A stretch of DNA of 64,000 bases from Microbaculum sp051390635 (GTDB taxonomy: Bacteria > Pseudomonadota > Alphaproteobacteria > Rhizobiales > Tepidamorphaceae): positions 372,001-436,000 of the forward strand of contig NZ_JBPODT010000002.1 in assembly GCF_051390635.1 (NCBI RefSeq). The letters run 5' to 3'. Made by a program: the position numbers and the translations under genes. A model generated the notes under the pieces. The model saw only the letters and a program-made list of their open reading frames with translations. It ran no database searches and was not told the origin of the DNA. Below are positions 42,965-51,340 of the stretch, piece by piece (the first letter of the stretch is position 1; each line of letters opens with the position of its first letter).

Positions 42965-44578
42965 ATGGGTGAAACGCAACACCGCCACGCCGTATTCAGC
43001 TTCGGCTACAGCCGCTCGGCCGATCAGGACGCCTCCGCGCCGGTCCGCCATCCGGTGATCATCGTCGGCGCCGGTCCGGTCGGCCTGTCCGGCGCCATCG
43101 ATCTGGCCCAGCGCGGCATCCCGGTCGTGGTGCTCGACGACGCCGACCGCATCGGCGAGGGCTCGCGCGGTCTGTGCTATTCCAAGCGCTGCCTGGAGAT
43201 CCTCGACACGCTCGGGGCGGGCGAGGCGGTTGCCGGCAAGGGCGTCGACTGGAAGCTCGGCAAGGTCTATTTCCACGACCAGGAGGTCTACGAGTTCGAC
43301 CTGCTGCCGGAGCCCGGCCACAAGATGCCGGCCTTCGTCAACCTGCAGCAGTACTACCTCGAGAAATACCTGGTCGAGCGCGTCGAACAGCTCGACATCG
43401 TCACCGTGCGCTGGCGCAACAAGGTCACGGCCGTCGAACAGGACGCGGATGGCGTCATCATCGACATCGAGACGCCGGAGGGGCCGTACCGGCTCGTCGC
43501 CGACTGGCTGATCGCGGCCGACGGCGCCAACTCGACGCTGCGCCGGCTGATGGACATCGAATTCGTCGGCGAGACCTTCCGCGACCAGTTCCTGATCGCC
43601 GACATCAGGATGGAGGCCGATTTCCCGGCGGTCCGGCGCTTCTGGTTCGAGCCGCCGTTCCACAACGGCCAGTCGACGCTTCTGCACAAGCAGCCCGACA
43701 ACGTCTGGCGCGTCGACTTCCAGATCGGCTGGGACGCCGATCCGAAGGAGGAGACCCGTCCGGAGAAGGTCCGCGCCCGCCTCGACAAGATGATGCAGGG
43801 GCGTCCCTACGAGCTCGAATGGGTGTCGGTCTACACCTTCCAGTGTCGCCGCAACGAGCACTTCCTCTACGACCGGGTGATCTTCGCCGGCGACGCCGCC
43901 CACCAGGTCTCGCCGTTCGGCGCGCGCGGCGCCAATTCCGGCATCGAGGACACCCACAATCTCGCCTGGAAGCTCGCCCTGGTGCTGAAGGGGGAGGCGC
44001 CGGCCTCGCTGCTCGGCTCTTACGATCTGGAGCGCATCCAGGCAGCAGAGACCAATATCGGCCACTCGACGCGCTCCACCGACTTCCTGGTGCCCAAGAG
44101 CCCCGGCGACAAGCGCCTGCGCGACGCCGTGCTCGATCTTGCCCGCGAATTCCCGTTCGCGCGCCGGATGGTCAATTCCGGCCGGCTGCATACCGCCGCT
44201 CATTACGACAGCCCGCTGACGACGCCCGATAGTGACGAATTCGATGGCACGGTGGCGCTCGGCGACCCGGCCGCCGACGCGCCGCTGGTCGATGCGGCCG
44301 GCAAGCCGGTCTGGCTGCTCAACGCCCTGTCGCCCGATTTCACGCTGGTCCGCGTCGCCGACGGCAACAGGCCGAACGTGCCGGAGGGCGTGACGCTCAT
44401 CACCATCGGCGACGATCTGAACGACGCCTCGGGCCTGTTCAAGGCGCGCTACGACGCCACGCCGGGCGCCTGCTACCTGTTCCGTCCCGACCAGTATCTG
44501 ACCGCCCGGTTCCGCTCTTACGACCGGTCGCGCGTGGAGGCCGCGCTCAAGCGCGCCAGGGGAGAGATGAATGGCTGA
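42965..44578 (+). CDS. FAD-dependent aromatic monooxygenase (MhpA-like)
   Basis: A 537-aa flavin monooxygenase of the PHBH/MhpA class. The FAD dinucleotide site is VIIVGAGPVGLSGAIDLAQR, the second motif is WLIAADGANSTLRR (DG), and the third is VIFAGDAAHQVSPFGARGAN, followed by EDTHNLAWKLALVLKG. A C-terminal thioredoxin-like part of the class is present. By position between the homogentisate genes it probably hydroxylates a phenolic acid, for example a hydroxyphenylacetate, to homogentisate; this is inference. gggaggg precedes the ATG at 42965. The last 8 bp overlap the next gene. Confidence 0.87.
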   Translation: MGETQHRHAVFSFGYSRSADQDASAPVRHPVIIVGAGPVGLSGAIDLAQRGIPVVVLDDADRIGEGSRGLCYSKRCLEILDTLGAGEAVAGKGVDWKLGKVYFHDQEVYEFDLLPEPGHKMPAFVNLQQYYLEKYLVERVEQLDIVTVRWRNKVTAVEQDADGVIIDIETPEGPYRLVADWLIAADGANSTLRRLMDIEFVGETFRDQFLIADIRMEADFPAVRRFWFEPPFHNGQSTLLHKQPDNVWRVDFQIGWDADPKEETRPEKVRARLDKMMQGRPYELEWVSVYTFQCRRNEHFLYDRVIFAGDAAHQVSPFGARGANSGIEDTHNLAWKLALVLKGEAPASLLGSYDLERIQAAETNIGHSTRSTDFLVPKSPGDKRLRDAVLDLAREFPFARRMVNSGRLHTAAHYDSPLTTPDSDEFDGTVALGDPAADAPLVDAAGKPVWLLNALSPDFTLVRVADGNRPNVPEGVTLITIGDDLNDASGLFKARYDATPGACYLFRPDQYLTARFRSYDRSRVEAALKRARGEMNG

Positions 44579-44768
44579 TCTCGACACCGCATCGCGTTTC
44601 GACAATCCCGACGCCGCCTTTCACGTCCTCGTCGACGCGCATCGCGACCTCGACGCGGAGGCGAGCGCCGAGTTCAACGCCCGCCTCGTCCTGCTGCTGG
44701 CCAACCATATCGGCGACCTCGACGTCTTGCGCCAGGCGGTCTCGGCGGCCCGCAAGGCGGCGCGATAG
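44571..44768 (+). CDS. DUF2783 protein
   Basis: A 65-aa protein (MADLDTASRFDNPDAAFHVL, then DAEASAEFNARLVLLLANHI) of the DUF2783 family, which occurs nearly always directly after the flavin monooxygenase of this locus type. It starts inside the end of the monooxygenase gene, so translation is coupled. It may be a small partner subunit; no function is known. Confidence 0.8.
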   Translation: MADLDTASRFDNPDAAFHVLVDAHRDLDAEASAEFNARLVLLLANHIGDLDVLRQAVSAARKAAR

Positions 44769-44904
44769 GGCCGACCGAGGGGATGTCGGCCCCGGCGGTT
44801 GTCCCGGCGGTGGCCCCGGGGCCACCCTCGGGGATGGTGGCGCGGCTCGCAATTGTCCGTCCGCGCCCCTATCTGAAAACGGACCGCCGACCCGGGAGAC
44901 GACC

Positions 44905-45432
44905 ATGCGCGCCCTTGCCGCCCTCTGCACCACGCTGATCCTCTTCGCCTTCGCGGCCGCAGCAACGGGCCCCGCTGCGGCACAGGAGGCGGAACCGGAA
45001 CTGATCTTCAAGAAGTCGACCGTCTGGAAGTTCCTCACCCCGGACCACAAGCTTGCCACTTATGCCCTCGACGATCCCAAGATCGAGGGCGTCGCCTGTC
45101 ACTTCACGGTGCCGGAAAAGGGCGGCATCAGCGGCATGTTCGGCGTTGCCGAGGAACTGTCGAACGCCTCGCTCGCCTGCCGCCAGGTCGGCCCGGTTTC
45201 GTTCAAGGAGAAATTCGAGCAGGGCGAGGAGATGTTCCGCGAGCGCCGCTCGGTCTTCTTCAAGAAGATGCGCATCGTGCGCGGCTGCGACGCCAAGCGC
45301 AACGTGCTGGTCTATCTCGTCTATACCGACAAGCTGGTCGAGGGCAGCCCGGAGAACTCCACCTCGACCGTGCCGATCATGCCCTGGGCCGGCGCCGAGG
45401 CGCCCCGGTGCGCCGATTTCCTCGAGGAGTAG
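44905..45432 (+). CDS. creA: CreA family protein
   Basis: A 175-aa exported protein of the CreA family. Residues 1-26 are a signal peptide (MRALAALCTTLILFAFAAAA). Family elements are KSTVWKFLTPDHKLATYALD, DPKIEGVACHF, ASLACRQVGPVSF, QGEEMFRERRSVFFK, AKRNVLVYLVYTDK and the final VPIMPW. Function is unknown. gggag lies before the ATG at 44905. It stands alone between the catabolic locus and the phosphatase. Confidence 0.9.
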   Translation: MRALAALCTTLILFAFAAAATGPAAAQEAEPELIFKKSTVWKFLTPDHKLATYALDDPKIEGVACHFTVPEKGGISGMFGVAEELSNASLACRQVGPVSFKEKFEQGEEMFRERRSVFFKKMRIVRGCDAKRNVLVYLVYTDKLVEGSPENSTSTVPIMPWAGAEAPRCADFLEE

Positions 45433-45601
45433 GGCCGATTTTCGCGAGAAACAGGCGGGTCTCGCGCACCGGAACCGGCCGACTTTGCAGCCGGCAATAT
45501 TTGCCGGATTATTTTTCCCGCGATACGTGCAGTATCCGCAGGGTCCGCTATTGTGCTACGCAATATCCGGATTTGGCGCTGCAGCGTAAAGGGAGTTTAC
45601 T

Positions 45602-46255
45602 TTGCAACCGATTGTTCGTCCCGAGGCCGTCGTCTTCGACGTCGGCAACGTCCTGCTCGACTGGAATCCCGCCTATCTCTACGAAAAGCTGATCCCCGGC
45701 GCCGAGGAGCGCGAGTGGTTCCTGACCCACGTGGTCACGCTGGGCTGGCACTTGCACCAGGACCGCGGCCGAAGCTGCGCCGAGGGGATTGCCGACCTGT
45801 CCAAGCGGTTTCCGGGCTCTAGCGAGCTGATCGCCGCCTTCTACGAGCGTTGGCTGGAGACGATCGGCGGGCCGATCGAGGGCACCGTCGCGGTGATGGA
45901 AGATCTGCGCGCCGCCGGCGTTCCGGTGCACGCGATCACCAATTTCGCCGCCGAGCTGTGGCCGGTCACGGTCGAGGAATACCCCTTCCTTGGCGAGTTC
46001 GGCGAGGCCGTGGTGTCCGGCGAGGTCGGCTACGTCAAGCCGGATCCGCGCATCTTCGACGCGCTTGTGGCCCGCACGGGGCTCGCGCCCGAAACGATGG
46101 TGTTCATCGACGACCGCACCGACAATGTCGATGCCGCCCGCCAGCTCGGCTTCCAGGCCGTGCACTTCACGACCCCCGAGGCGCTCGTCGCCGATCTCGC
46201 CGCTCTCGGTCTGCCGGTCTCAGCCGCCGCAGCCAATGCCGCGCTGCAGGCATAG
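45602..46255 (+). CDS. HAD-family hydrolase (YihX-like)
   Basis: A 217-aa haloacid-dehalogenase-superfamily protein. Motif I is VVFDVGNVLLDWNP; Asp is kept as nucleophile but the usual second Asp is Gly, as in the YihX/epoxide-hydrolase N-domain type. Motif II is HAITNFAAELW, motif III has Lys in GYVKPDPRIF, and motif IV is VFIDDRTDNVDAA. The start codon is TTG at 45602 with gggag upstream; the N-terminus MQPIVRPEAVV fits family members. Likely a sugar-phosphate phosphatase or dehalogenase; the substrate is unknown. Confidence 0.85.
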   Translation: MQPIVRPEAVVFDVGNVLLDWNPAYLYEKLIPGAEEREWFLTHVVTLGWHLHQDRGRSCAEGIADLSKRFPGSSELIAAFYERWLETIGGPIEGTVAVMEDLRAAGVPVHAITNFAAELWPVTVEEYPFLGEFGEAVVSGEVGYVKPDPRIFDALVARTGLAPETMVFIDDRTDNVDAARQLGFQAVHFTTPEALVADLAALGLPVSAAAANAALQA

Positions 46256-46372
46256 ATCGGCCTGGGTCATCGGCCTTCCGTAGTCCGATTTCACCAGAAC
46301 CGGTGCCGCGAACAGGAAAACGGTGCCGGCGAACATCGAAACCATCGCCAGCGACATCACGAACTTACCCAT
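46220..46372 (-). CDS. Possible 50-aa membrane protein
   Basis: A short minus-strand frame of 50 aa: MGKFVMSLAMVSMFAGTVFL, then FAAPVLVKSDYGRPMTQADL and a Cys/Gly-rich end (CLQRGIGCGG). One TM helix at residues 4-26. gaagggg lies eight bases before the ATG at 46372, a good ribosome site. Its 3' part overlaps the end of the HAD gene (convergent). I do not know a family for it. It may be a small membrane protein or a leader remnant. Confidence 0.4.
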   Translation of the reverse strand: MGKFVMSLAMVSMFAGTVFLFAAPVLVKSDYGRPMTQADLCLQRGIGCGG

Positions 46373-47549
46373 CGGAGTGGCCCCTTCGATACGCGGGTGA
46401 ACAACAACGTGGGCGGACGATAGAACCCCGCGCCTGAGCCGGACCTGAAGCCCCCGTTCATCCGCGGTTCAGACGGGGCAACGCCGTCGTCGGGTGGCCA
46501 TTGGGAAGGGGCTCTGGCCGTATCGCTGTGACCTCCCCATCCCCACGAGATGCCCGGGCGTGACCCGGGCATCTCGTGCCGCACGCCTGAGATTGCCGGG
46601 TCAGGCCCGGCAATGACGTGCAGGAGGAATGGGGTTCCCGCTTTCTGCATCGAGGACAGAATCGCGCGGACGGGCCGGATGGGTCCCGGATCAGGTCCGG
46701 GACACGCGTTTGTTCGGATGGCACGGCCGTGGCCAAAAGCAAGGCCGCGTGCTCCGGGCTTGACCCGGAGCCCATGGACCGGAGCCGAGGGACTCGTCCC
46801 TGGGACCGGAAGCCAGGCTTCAGGCCCAGCGGCCGTATCGCCGTGTCCTCCCCATTCCCACGTCATGCCCGGGCGTGACCCGGGCATCTCGTGCCGCACG
46901 CCCGGGATTGCCGGGTCAGGCCCGGCAATGACGTTGAAGGGGGTTCCCGTTTTCTGCATCGAGGACAGAACCGCGCGGACGGGCCGCATGGGTCCCGGAT
47001 CGGGTCCGGGACACGCGTTTGTTCGGGCGGCACGGTCGTGCCCAACAGCAGGGTCGCGTGCTCCGGGCTTGACCCGGAGCCCAGGGACCGGAGCCCAGGG
47101 ACCGGAAGCGAGGCTTCAAGCCCTCGAACCGCATCGCCGTGACCTCCCCTTCACCCACGTCATGCCCGGGCGTGACCCGGGCATCTCGTGCCACACGCCC
47201 GGGATTGCCGGGTCAGGCCCGGCAATGACGTGGAGGGAAAAGGCGGGTTCCCGTTTTTCATCCATTAGCGAAGACGCACGGCTTTCCTTCTTCATCTTTC
47301 CCGGCGGTGCCGCTTTCGCGGCGGTGCCGCGCGACCCCGGCGCGACCCCGGCGCGACACCGCGACGGTGAGCCCTTGACGCCGGGCCCCGCATGCGCGCA
47401 TATCGCCACCCATGACGGCTTCACGCGGAATTATCATTCGCTCGATCATTATTTGCGGCTAGCGCACACGCTGGCCGCGGCCGTTCCTTATTTCCTGAAA
47501 GCTTAAGGACACTCGGGCGCCCCGGCCGGCAGGCAGGTGAGGGTTTGAC
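46373..47549. other. Non-coding region between the HAD gene and cysS, mostly repeats
   Basis: About 1.2 kb. From 46544 to 47231 it is taken up by repeat cluster I. The rest (46373-46543 and 47232-47549) shows no gene with a family or clear start; open frames here read through repeats and give Pro/Gly-rich peptides. The promoter of cysS should lie shortly before 47550. Confidence 0.6.
46544..47231. repeat. Composite palindromic repeat cluster I (A-B-A-B-A)
   Basis: Alternating copies of two repeat elements: A at 46544-46620, 46861-46934 and 47158-47231, B at 46681-46774 and 46990-47084. A begins gtcatgcccgggcgtgaccc and ends with cccggcaatgacgt; it has two 9-bp stems with 5-nt loops and a short outer stem. 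B has the stems tcccgga/tccggga and ctccggg/cccggag, plus a self-complementary part close to ggcacggccgtgcc. The spacers between also resemble each other, so the unit A+B of about 300 bp was duplicated as a block. Confidence 0.9.
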
Positions 47550-48995
47550 GTGAGTTTGCGGCTTTACAACACGCTGACGCGGACGAAGGCGGAATTCCGT
47601 CCGCTCGACCCGGCAAATGTGCGCATGTATGTGTGCGGGCCGACGGTCTACGATTTCGCCCATATCGGCAACGCCCGACCGGCGATCGTCTTCGACGTGC
47701 TGTTCCGGCTCCTGCGCCACGTCTACGGCGCCGACCACGTCAAATACGTCCGCAACATCACCGACGTCGACGACAAGATCAACGCGCGCGCCGCCCGGGA
47801 CTATCCCGACCTGCCGCTCAACGCGGCAATCGGCAAGGTCACCGCGTTGACCGAGCGCCAGTATCACGAGGACGTCGACGCGCTCGGCTGCCTGCGCCCC
47901 ACGGTGGAGCCGCGCGCGACCGAGCATATCGGCGAGATGAAGGCGCTGATCGAGAAGCTGGTCGCGGGCGGCCATGCCTATGTGGCCGAGGACCACGTCC
48001 TGTTCGACGTGCCCTCGATGCCCGAATACGGCAAGCTCGCCCGCCGCTCCCTCGACGAGATGCAGGCCGGCGCCCGCGTCGACGTCGCGCCCTACAAGAA
48101 GGACGCGATGGATTTCGTCCTGTGGAAGCCGTCGAAGCCCGGCGAGCCGGCCTGGGACAGCCCCTGCGGCATCGCCGCGCCCGGCCGCCCCGGCTGGCAC
48201 ATCGAGTGCTCGGCCATGGCTTGGAAGCACTTGGGCGAGACCTTCGACATCCACGGCGGCGGCGTCGACCTGGTCTTCCCGCACCACGAGAACGAGGCCG
48301 CCCAGACCTGCTGCGCCTTCCACTCCGAGCGCATGGCGCAGGTGTGGATGCACAACGGCTTCCTGCAGGTCGAGGGCGAGAAGATGTCGAAGTCGCTCGG
48401 CAACTTCATCACCATCCGGGAGCTGTTGGAGAAGGGATGGCCGGGGGAAGTCCTGCGTTTCGCAATGCTAAAAACGCACTATCGTCAGCCGATAAATTGG
48501 ACGCACAAAGGGATAGTTGAAGCGACCTTGGAGCTCCAAGGAATTAGCAATTGGACAAGCGGCCTCGACTACGAGCCGATTTCCAGTGACGTAGCACCAA
48601 GCGTTTTGGACGCACTAAGCGATGACCTGAATACCCCTAAAGCCTTTGCGGAGCTGCACCAATTAATTGGTGCCCTTAAATCGCACTCCGACGCGGACAA
48701 GCAGCAAAGCGATTTGCTCGATCAACTGCGCAATTCACTGAGATTACTGGGTATCGGTGATTTGGATGGGTTTGACGCGAACCGGATAATCGCGACGGTC
48801 ACCCATGGAAAAATCGAAGTCGATGAGGCTGAAGTAAGTGCCCTGATCGCCGCCCGCGCCGCCGCCCGCGCGTCGAAGGACTGGGCCGAGGCCGACCGCA
48901 TCCGCGACGACCTCGCCGCCAAGGGCATCGCCTTGAAGGACGCCAAGGACCCCGAGACCGGCGAGCTGGTCACCACCTGGGAGATCGCACGATGA
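47550..48995 (+). CDS. cysS: Cysteinyl-tRNA synthetase
   Basis: A 481-aa class I synthetase that charges tRNA-Cys. Zinc ligands Cys29 (YVCGPTVYD), Cys220 (WHIECSAM), His245 and Glu249 (VFPHHENE); HIGN at 38-41 as HIGH; KMSKS at 278-282. Starts with GTG at 47550. Codons about 305-430 (nt 48460-48838) drop to about 50% GC, against roughly 60 to 80% in the sequence on both sides, with A/T-ending codons; the protein sequence still fits the anticodon-binding half, so this looks like a recombined segment, not a pseudogene. The end overlaps the small membrane gene by ATGA. Confidence 0.93.
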   Translation: MSLRLYNTLTRTKAEFRPLDPANVRMYVCGPTVYDFAHIGNARPAIVFDVLFRLLRHVYGADHVKYVRNITDVDDKINARAARDYPDLPLNAAIGKVTALTERQYHEDVDALGCLRPTVEPRATEHIGEMKALIEKLVAGGHAYVAEDHVLFDVPSMPEYGKLARRSLDEMQAGARVDVAPYKKDAMDFVLWKPSKPGEPAWDSPCGIAAPGRPGWHIECSAMAWKHLGETFDIHGGGVDLVFPHHENEAAQTCCAFHSERMAQVWMHNGFLQVEGEKMSKSLGNFITIRELLEKGWPGEVLRFAMLKTHYRQPINWTHKGIVEATLELQGISNWTSGLDYEPISSDVAPSVLDALSDDLNTPKAFAELHQLIGALKSHSDADKQQSDLLDQLRNSLRLLGIGDLDGFDANRIIATVTHGKIEVDEAEVSALIAARAAARASKDWAEADRIRDDLAAKGIALKDAKDPETGELVTTWEIAR

Positions 48996-49153
48996 CCGAA
49001 GAGGCCCCAAAACCCGAGGGGAAGCAGGCGGGAAAGCACACCTGGCACGACGACACGCCGTTTCCGAAGCGCTGGATCGGCTATGTCGTGATCAAGGTGA
49101 TCGTCCTCGTCGTCGCCGTCGGTCTCGGCCTGTGGTGGGCCGGACTCTTGTAA
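48992..49153 (+). CDS. Small single-TM protein
   Basis: A 53-aa frame whose ATG overlaps the cysS stop (ATGA), so it is translationally coupled. Hydrophilic first half MTEEAPKPEGKQAGKHTWHD, then PFPKRW and a hydrophobic helix from IGYVVIKVIVLVV to LGLWWAGLL at the end. Small tail-anchored proteins of this kind often follow cysS in Hyphomicrobiales. Function unknown. Confidence 0.7.
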   Translation: MTEEAPKPEGKQAGKHTWHDDTPFPKRWIGYVVIKVIVLVVAVGLGLWWAGLL

Positions 49154-49178
49154 GCTGGCCTGTTGTGAGGAGAGCGCC

Positions 49179-49718
49179 ATGACGACCCGAATCCCGGTGA
49201 TGACGGGCGGCTGCCAGTGCGGTGCGGTGCGCTATGCCGTCCACGCCGAACCCTACAACCGCCACATCTGCCACTGCCGCATGTGCCAGAAGGCGTTCGG
49301 CGGCTTCTTCGCCCCGCTCGTCAACGTGCGCAACGAGGATTTCGAGGTCACCCGCGGCGAGATCGCCATTTTCCGCTCCTCGCGCGACGTCGAGCGCGGC
49401 TTCTGCGCGGCCTGCGGCACGCCGCTGACCGTCTTCACCGACGGCGACGACCACCTGAACGTCGCCATCGGCAGCTTCGACGAGCCGGCGCGGCTGATGC
49501 CCGAGATCCAGATCGGCATCGAGGCGCGCATGCCCTGGTTCGCCGCGCTGGCGGGCCTGCCGGAGCACACCACCGAGGCTGCGGCGGAAAAATACGGCTT
49601 CATGGACGAGCTGGCCGTGATCGCCGCCCATAACCATCAGCATCCCGACCACGACACGACGGACTGGCCGCCGCAAGACCGGCCGCCGGAATCCAGGCCG
49701 AAGGAGAGCGAGCGATGA
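49179..49718 (+). CDS. GFA-family zinc-binding protein
   Basis: A 179-aa protein of the glutathione-dependent formaldehyde-activating (GFA/CENP-V) fold. The zinc cysteines are all visible: GGCQCGAVRY, HICHCRMCQKAFG and GFCAACGTPLTV. The rest is a beta-tent pattern (DFEVTRGEIAIFRSSRDVE). The His/Asp/Pro-rich tail (HNHQHPDHD ... RPPESRP) is an addition. It does not prove formaldehyde activity; the family is broad. It starts 25 bp after the small membrane gene and overlaps cimA by 4 bp, so it is in one unit with them. Confidence 0.87.
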   Translation: MTTRIPVMTGGCQCGAVRYAVHAEPYNRHICHCRMCQKAFGGFFAPLVNVRNEDFEVTRGEIAIFRSSRDVERGFCAACGTPLTVFTDGDDHLNVAIGSFDEPARLMPEIQIGIEARMPWFAALAGLPEHTTEAAAEKYGFMDELAVIAAHNHQHPDHDTTDWPPQDRPPESRPKESER

Positions 49719-51340
49719 GCCGCGAACGCCTGTATCTGTACGATACGACCCTGCGCGACGGCGCGCAGACGCCCGGAGTCGATTTTTCGGTCGAGGACAA
49801 GATCCAGATCGCCGGCCTGATCGAGCGGCTCGGCATCGACTATGTCGAGGGCGGCTGGCCCGGCGCCAATCCCACCGACACCGAGTTCTTTGCCAAGAAG
49901 CGCACCGCCAGGGCCCGTTTCGCCGCCTTCGGCATGACCAAGCGCGCCGGCCGCTCGCTGTCCAACGATCCGGGCCTCGCCACCGTGCTCGATTGCGCCG
50001 CCGACACCGCCTGCCTCGTCGCCAAGACCTGGGATTTCCACGTCACCGTCGCGCTCGGCACCACGCTGGAGGAGAACCTCGAGGCAATCACCGAATCCGT
50101 CGAGGCTGTGGCGGCCAGCGGCAAGGAGCCGATGCTCGACTGCGAGCACTTCTTCGATGGCTACAAGGCCAACCGCGACTACGCACTGGCCTGCGCCAGG
50201 GCCGCCTATGACGCCGGCGCCCGCTGGGTCGTATTGTGCGACACCAACGGCGGCACGCTGCCCGAGGAGGTCGCCGCCATCGTCGCCGATGTCGCCCAGG
50301 TGGTGCCCGGCGACCGGCTCGGCATCCACGCCCACGACGACACCGGCAACGCGGTCGCCAATTCGCTGGCCGCCGTGCGCGCCGGCGCCCGCCAGATCCA
50401 GGGCACGCTCAACGGCCTGGGCGAGCGCTGCGGCAACGCCAATCTGGTCTCGCTGATCCCGACCCTGAAGCTCAAGCCCGCCTACGCCGAGGCCTTCGAG
50501 ACCGGCGTCGACGACGACGCCCTGGCGCATCTCACGCCGATCTCGCGCACCTTCGACGAGATCCTCAACCGGGCGCCGGCGCGCCAGGCGCCTTATGTCG
50601 GCGAGGCGGCGTTCGCCACCAAGGCCGGCCTGCATGCCTCGGCGATTCTCAAGGACCCGGCGACCTACGAGCATGTCGCCCCGGAAACCGTCGGCAACCG
50701 CCGCCGCGTTCTCGTCTCTGATCAGGCCGGCCGCTCCAACCTGCTCGCCGAGCTCGACCGGCTCGGTATCCAGGTCGACCGCGAAGACCCGGGCGTCGGC
50801 CGGCTGCTCGATGAGGTCAAGCGTCGCGAGGCGGACGGCTGGGCCTACGAGGCCGCCGACGCCTCCTTCGACCTGCTGGCCCGCCGGACGCTGGGCAAGG
50901 TGCCCGAGTTCTTCCGCATCGAGAGCTTCCGGGTGCTGGTCGAGCGCCGTTACAACGCGGTCGGCGAACTGGTCACCGTGTCGGAGGCCACCGTGAAGAT
51001 TACCGTCGACGGTGAGCCGCTGATGTCGGTGGGCGAGGGCAACGGCCCGGTCAACGCGCTGGATCAGGCGCTGCGCAAGGATCTCGGCCGCTTCCAGCGC
51101 TTCATCGACGATCTCGAGCTGGCCGACTACAAGGTGCGCATCCTCAACGGCGGCACCGGCGCCACCACCCGGGTCCTGATCGAAAGCCGCGACGCGAAGG
51201 GCAACCGCTGGTCGACGGTCGGCGTCTCTCCCAACATCGTCGACGCCTCGTTCCAGGCGCTGGTGGATTCGATCACCTGGAAGCTGCTCAAGTCCGACGC
51301 CGCCCCGGCCCGGGCACCGGCAGCGGCGCTGGCCGGCTAA
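49715..51340 (+). CDS. cimA: Citramalate synthase
   Basis: A 541-aa enzyme of the isopropylmalate/citramalate synthase family (CimA type), which condenses pyruvate and acetyl-CoA to citramalate as entry to isoleucine synthesis without threonine. Catalytic TIM barrel: LYDTTLRDGAQTPGVDFSVE, EGGWPGANPTDTEFF (CimA-specific), metal His in GIHAHDDTGNAVAN, NGLGERCGNANL. The regulatory domain follows from about residue 400 (TVSEATVKITVDGEPLMS, GTGATTRVLIESRD). The overlap with the GFA gene (ATGA) makes it part of the cysS unit. Homologues are also called alpha-isopropylmalate/homocitrate synthase family transferase; the EGGWPGA motif supports CimA. Confidence 0.9.
   Translation: MSRERLYLYDTTLRDGAQTPGVDFSVEDKIQIAGLIERLGIDYVEGGWPGANPTDTEFFAKKRTARARFAAFGMTKRAGRSLSNDPGLATVLDCAADTACLVAKTWDFHVTVALGTTLEENLEAITESVEAVAASGKEPMLDCEHFFDGYKANRDYALACARAAYDAGARWVVLCDTNGGTLPEEVAAIVADVAQVVPGDRLGIHAHDDTGNAVANSLAAVRAGARQIQGTLNGLGERCGNANLVSLIPTLKLKPAYAEAFETGVDDDALAHLTPISRTFDEILNRAPARQAPYVGEAAFATKAGLHASAILKDPATYEHVAPETVGNRRRVLVSDQAGRSNLLAELDRLGIQVDREDPGVGRLLDEVKRREADGWAYEAADASFDLLARRTLGKVPEFFRIESFRVLVERRYNAVGELVTVSEATVKITVDGEPLMSVGEGNGPVNALDQALRKDLGRFQRFIDDLELADYKVRILNGGTGATTRVLIESRDAKGNRWSTVGVSPNIVDASFQALVDSITWKLLKSDAAPARAPAAALAG

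Noticed and set aside
46861..46934. A repeat as a tRNA-like gene
   Set aside because: Although it folds as a cloverleaf, it lacks the D-loop, T-loop and anticodon loop consensus of tRNA.
46357..47506. Open frames with peptides such as MPGRDPGISC in the cysS upstream region
   Set aside because: They run through the palindromic repeats and recur in all three repeat clusters in several frames; no family, start site or codon pattern supports them.
48460..48838. The low-GC part of cysS as a pseudogene or insertion
   Set aside because: The frame is intact, total length is normal and the residues fit the family, so it is a replacement, not an insertion.
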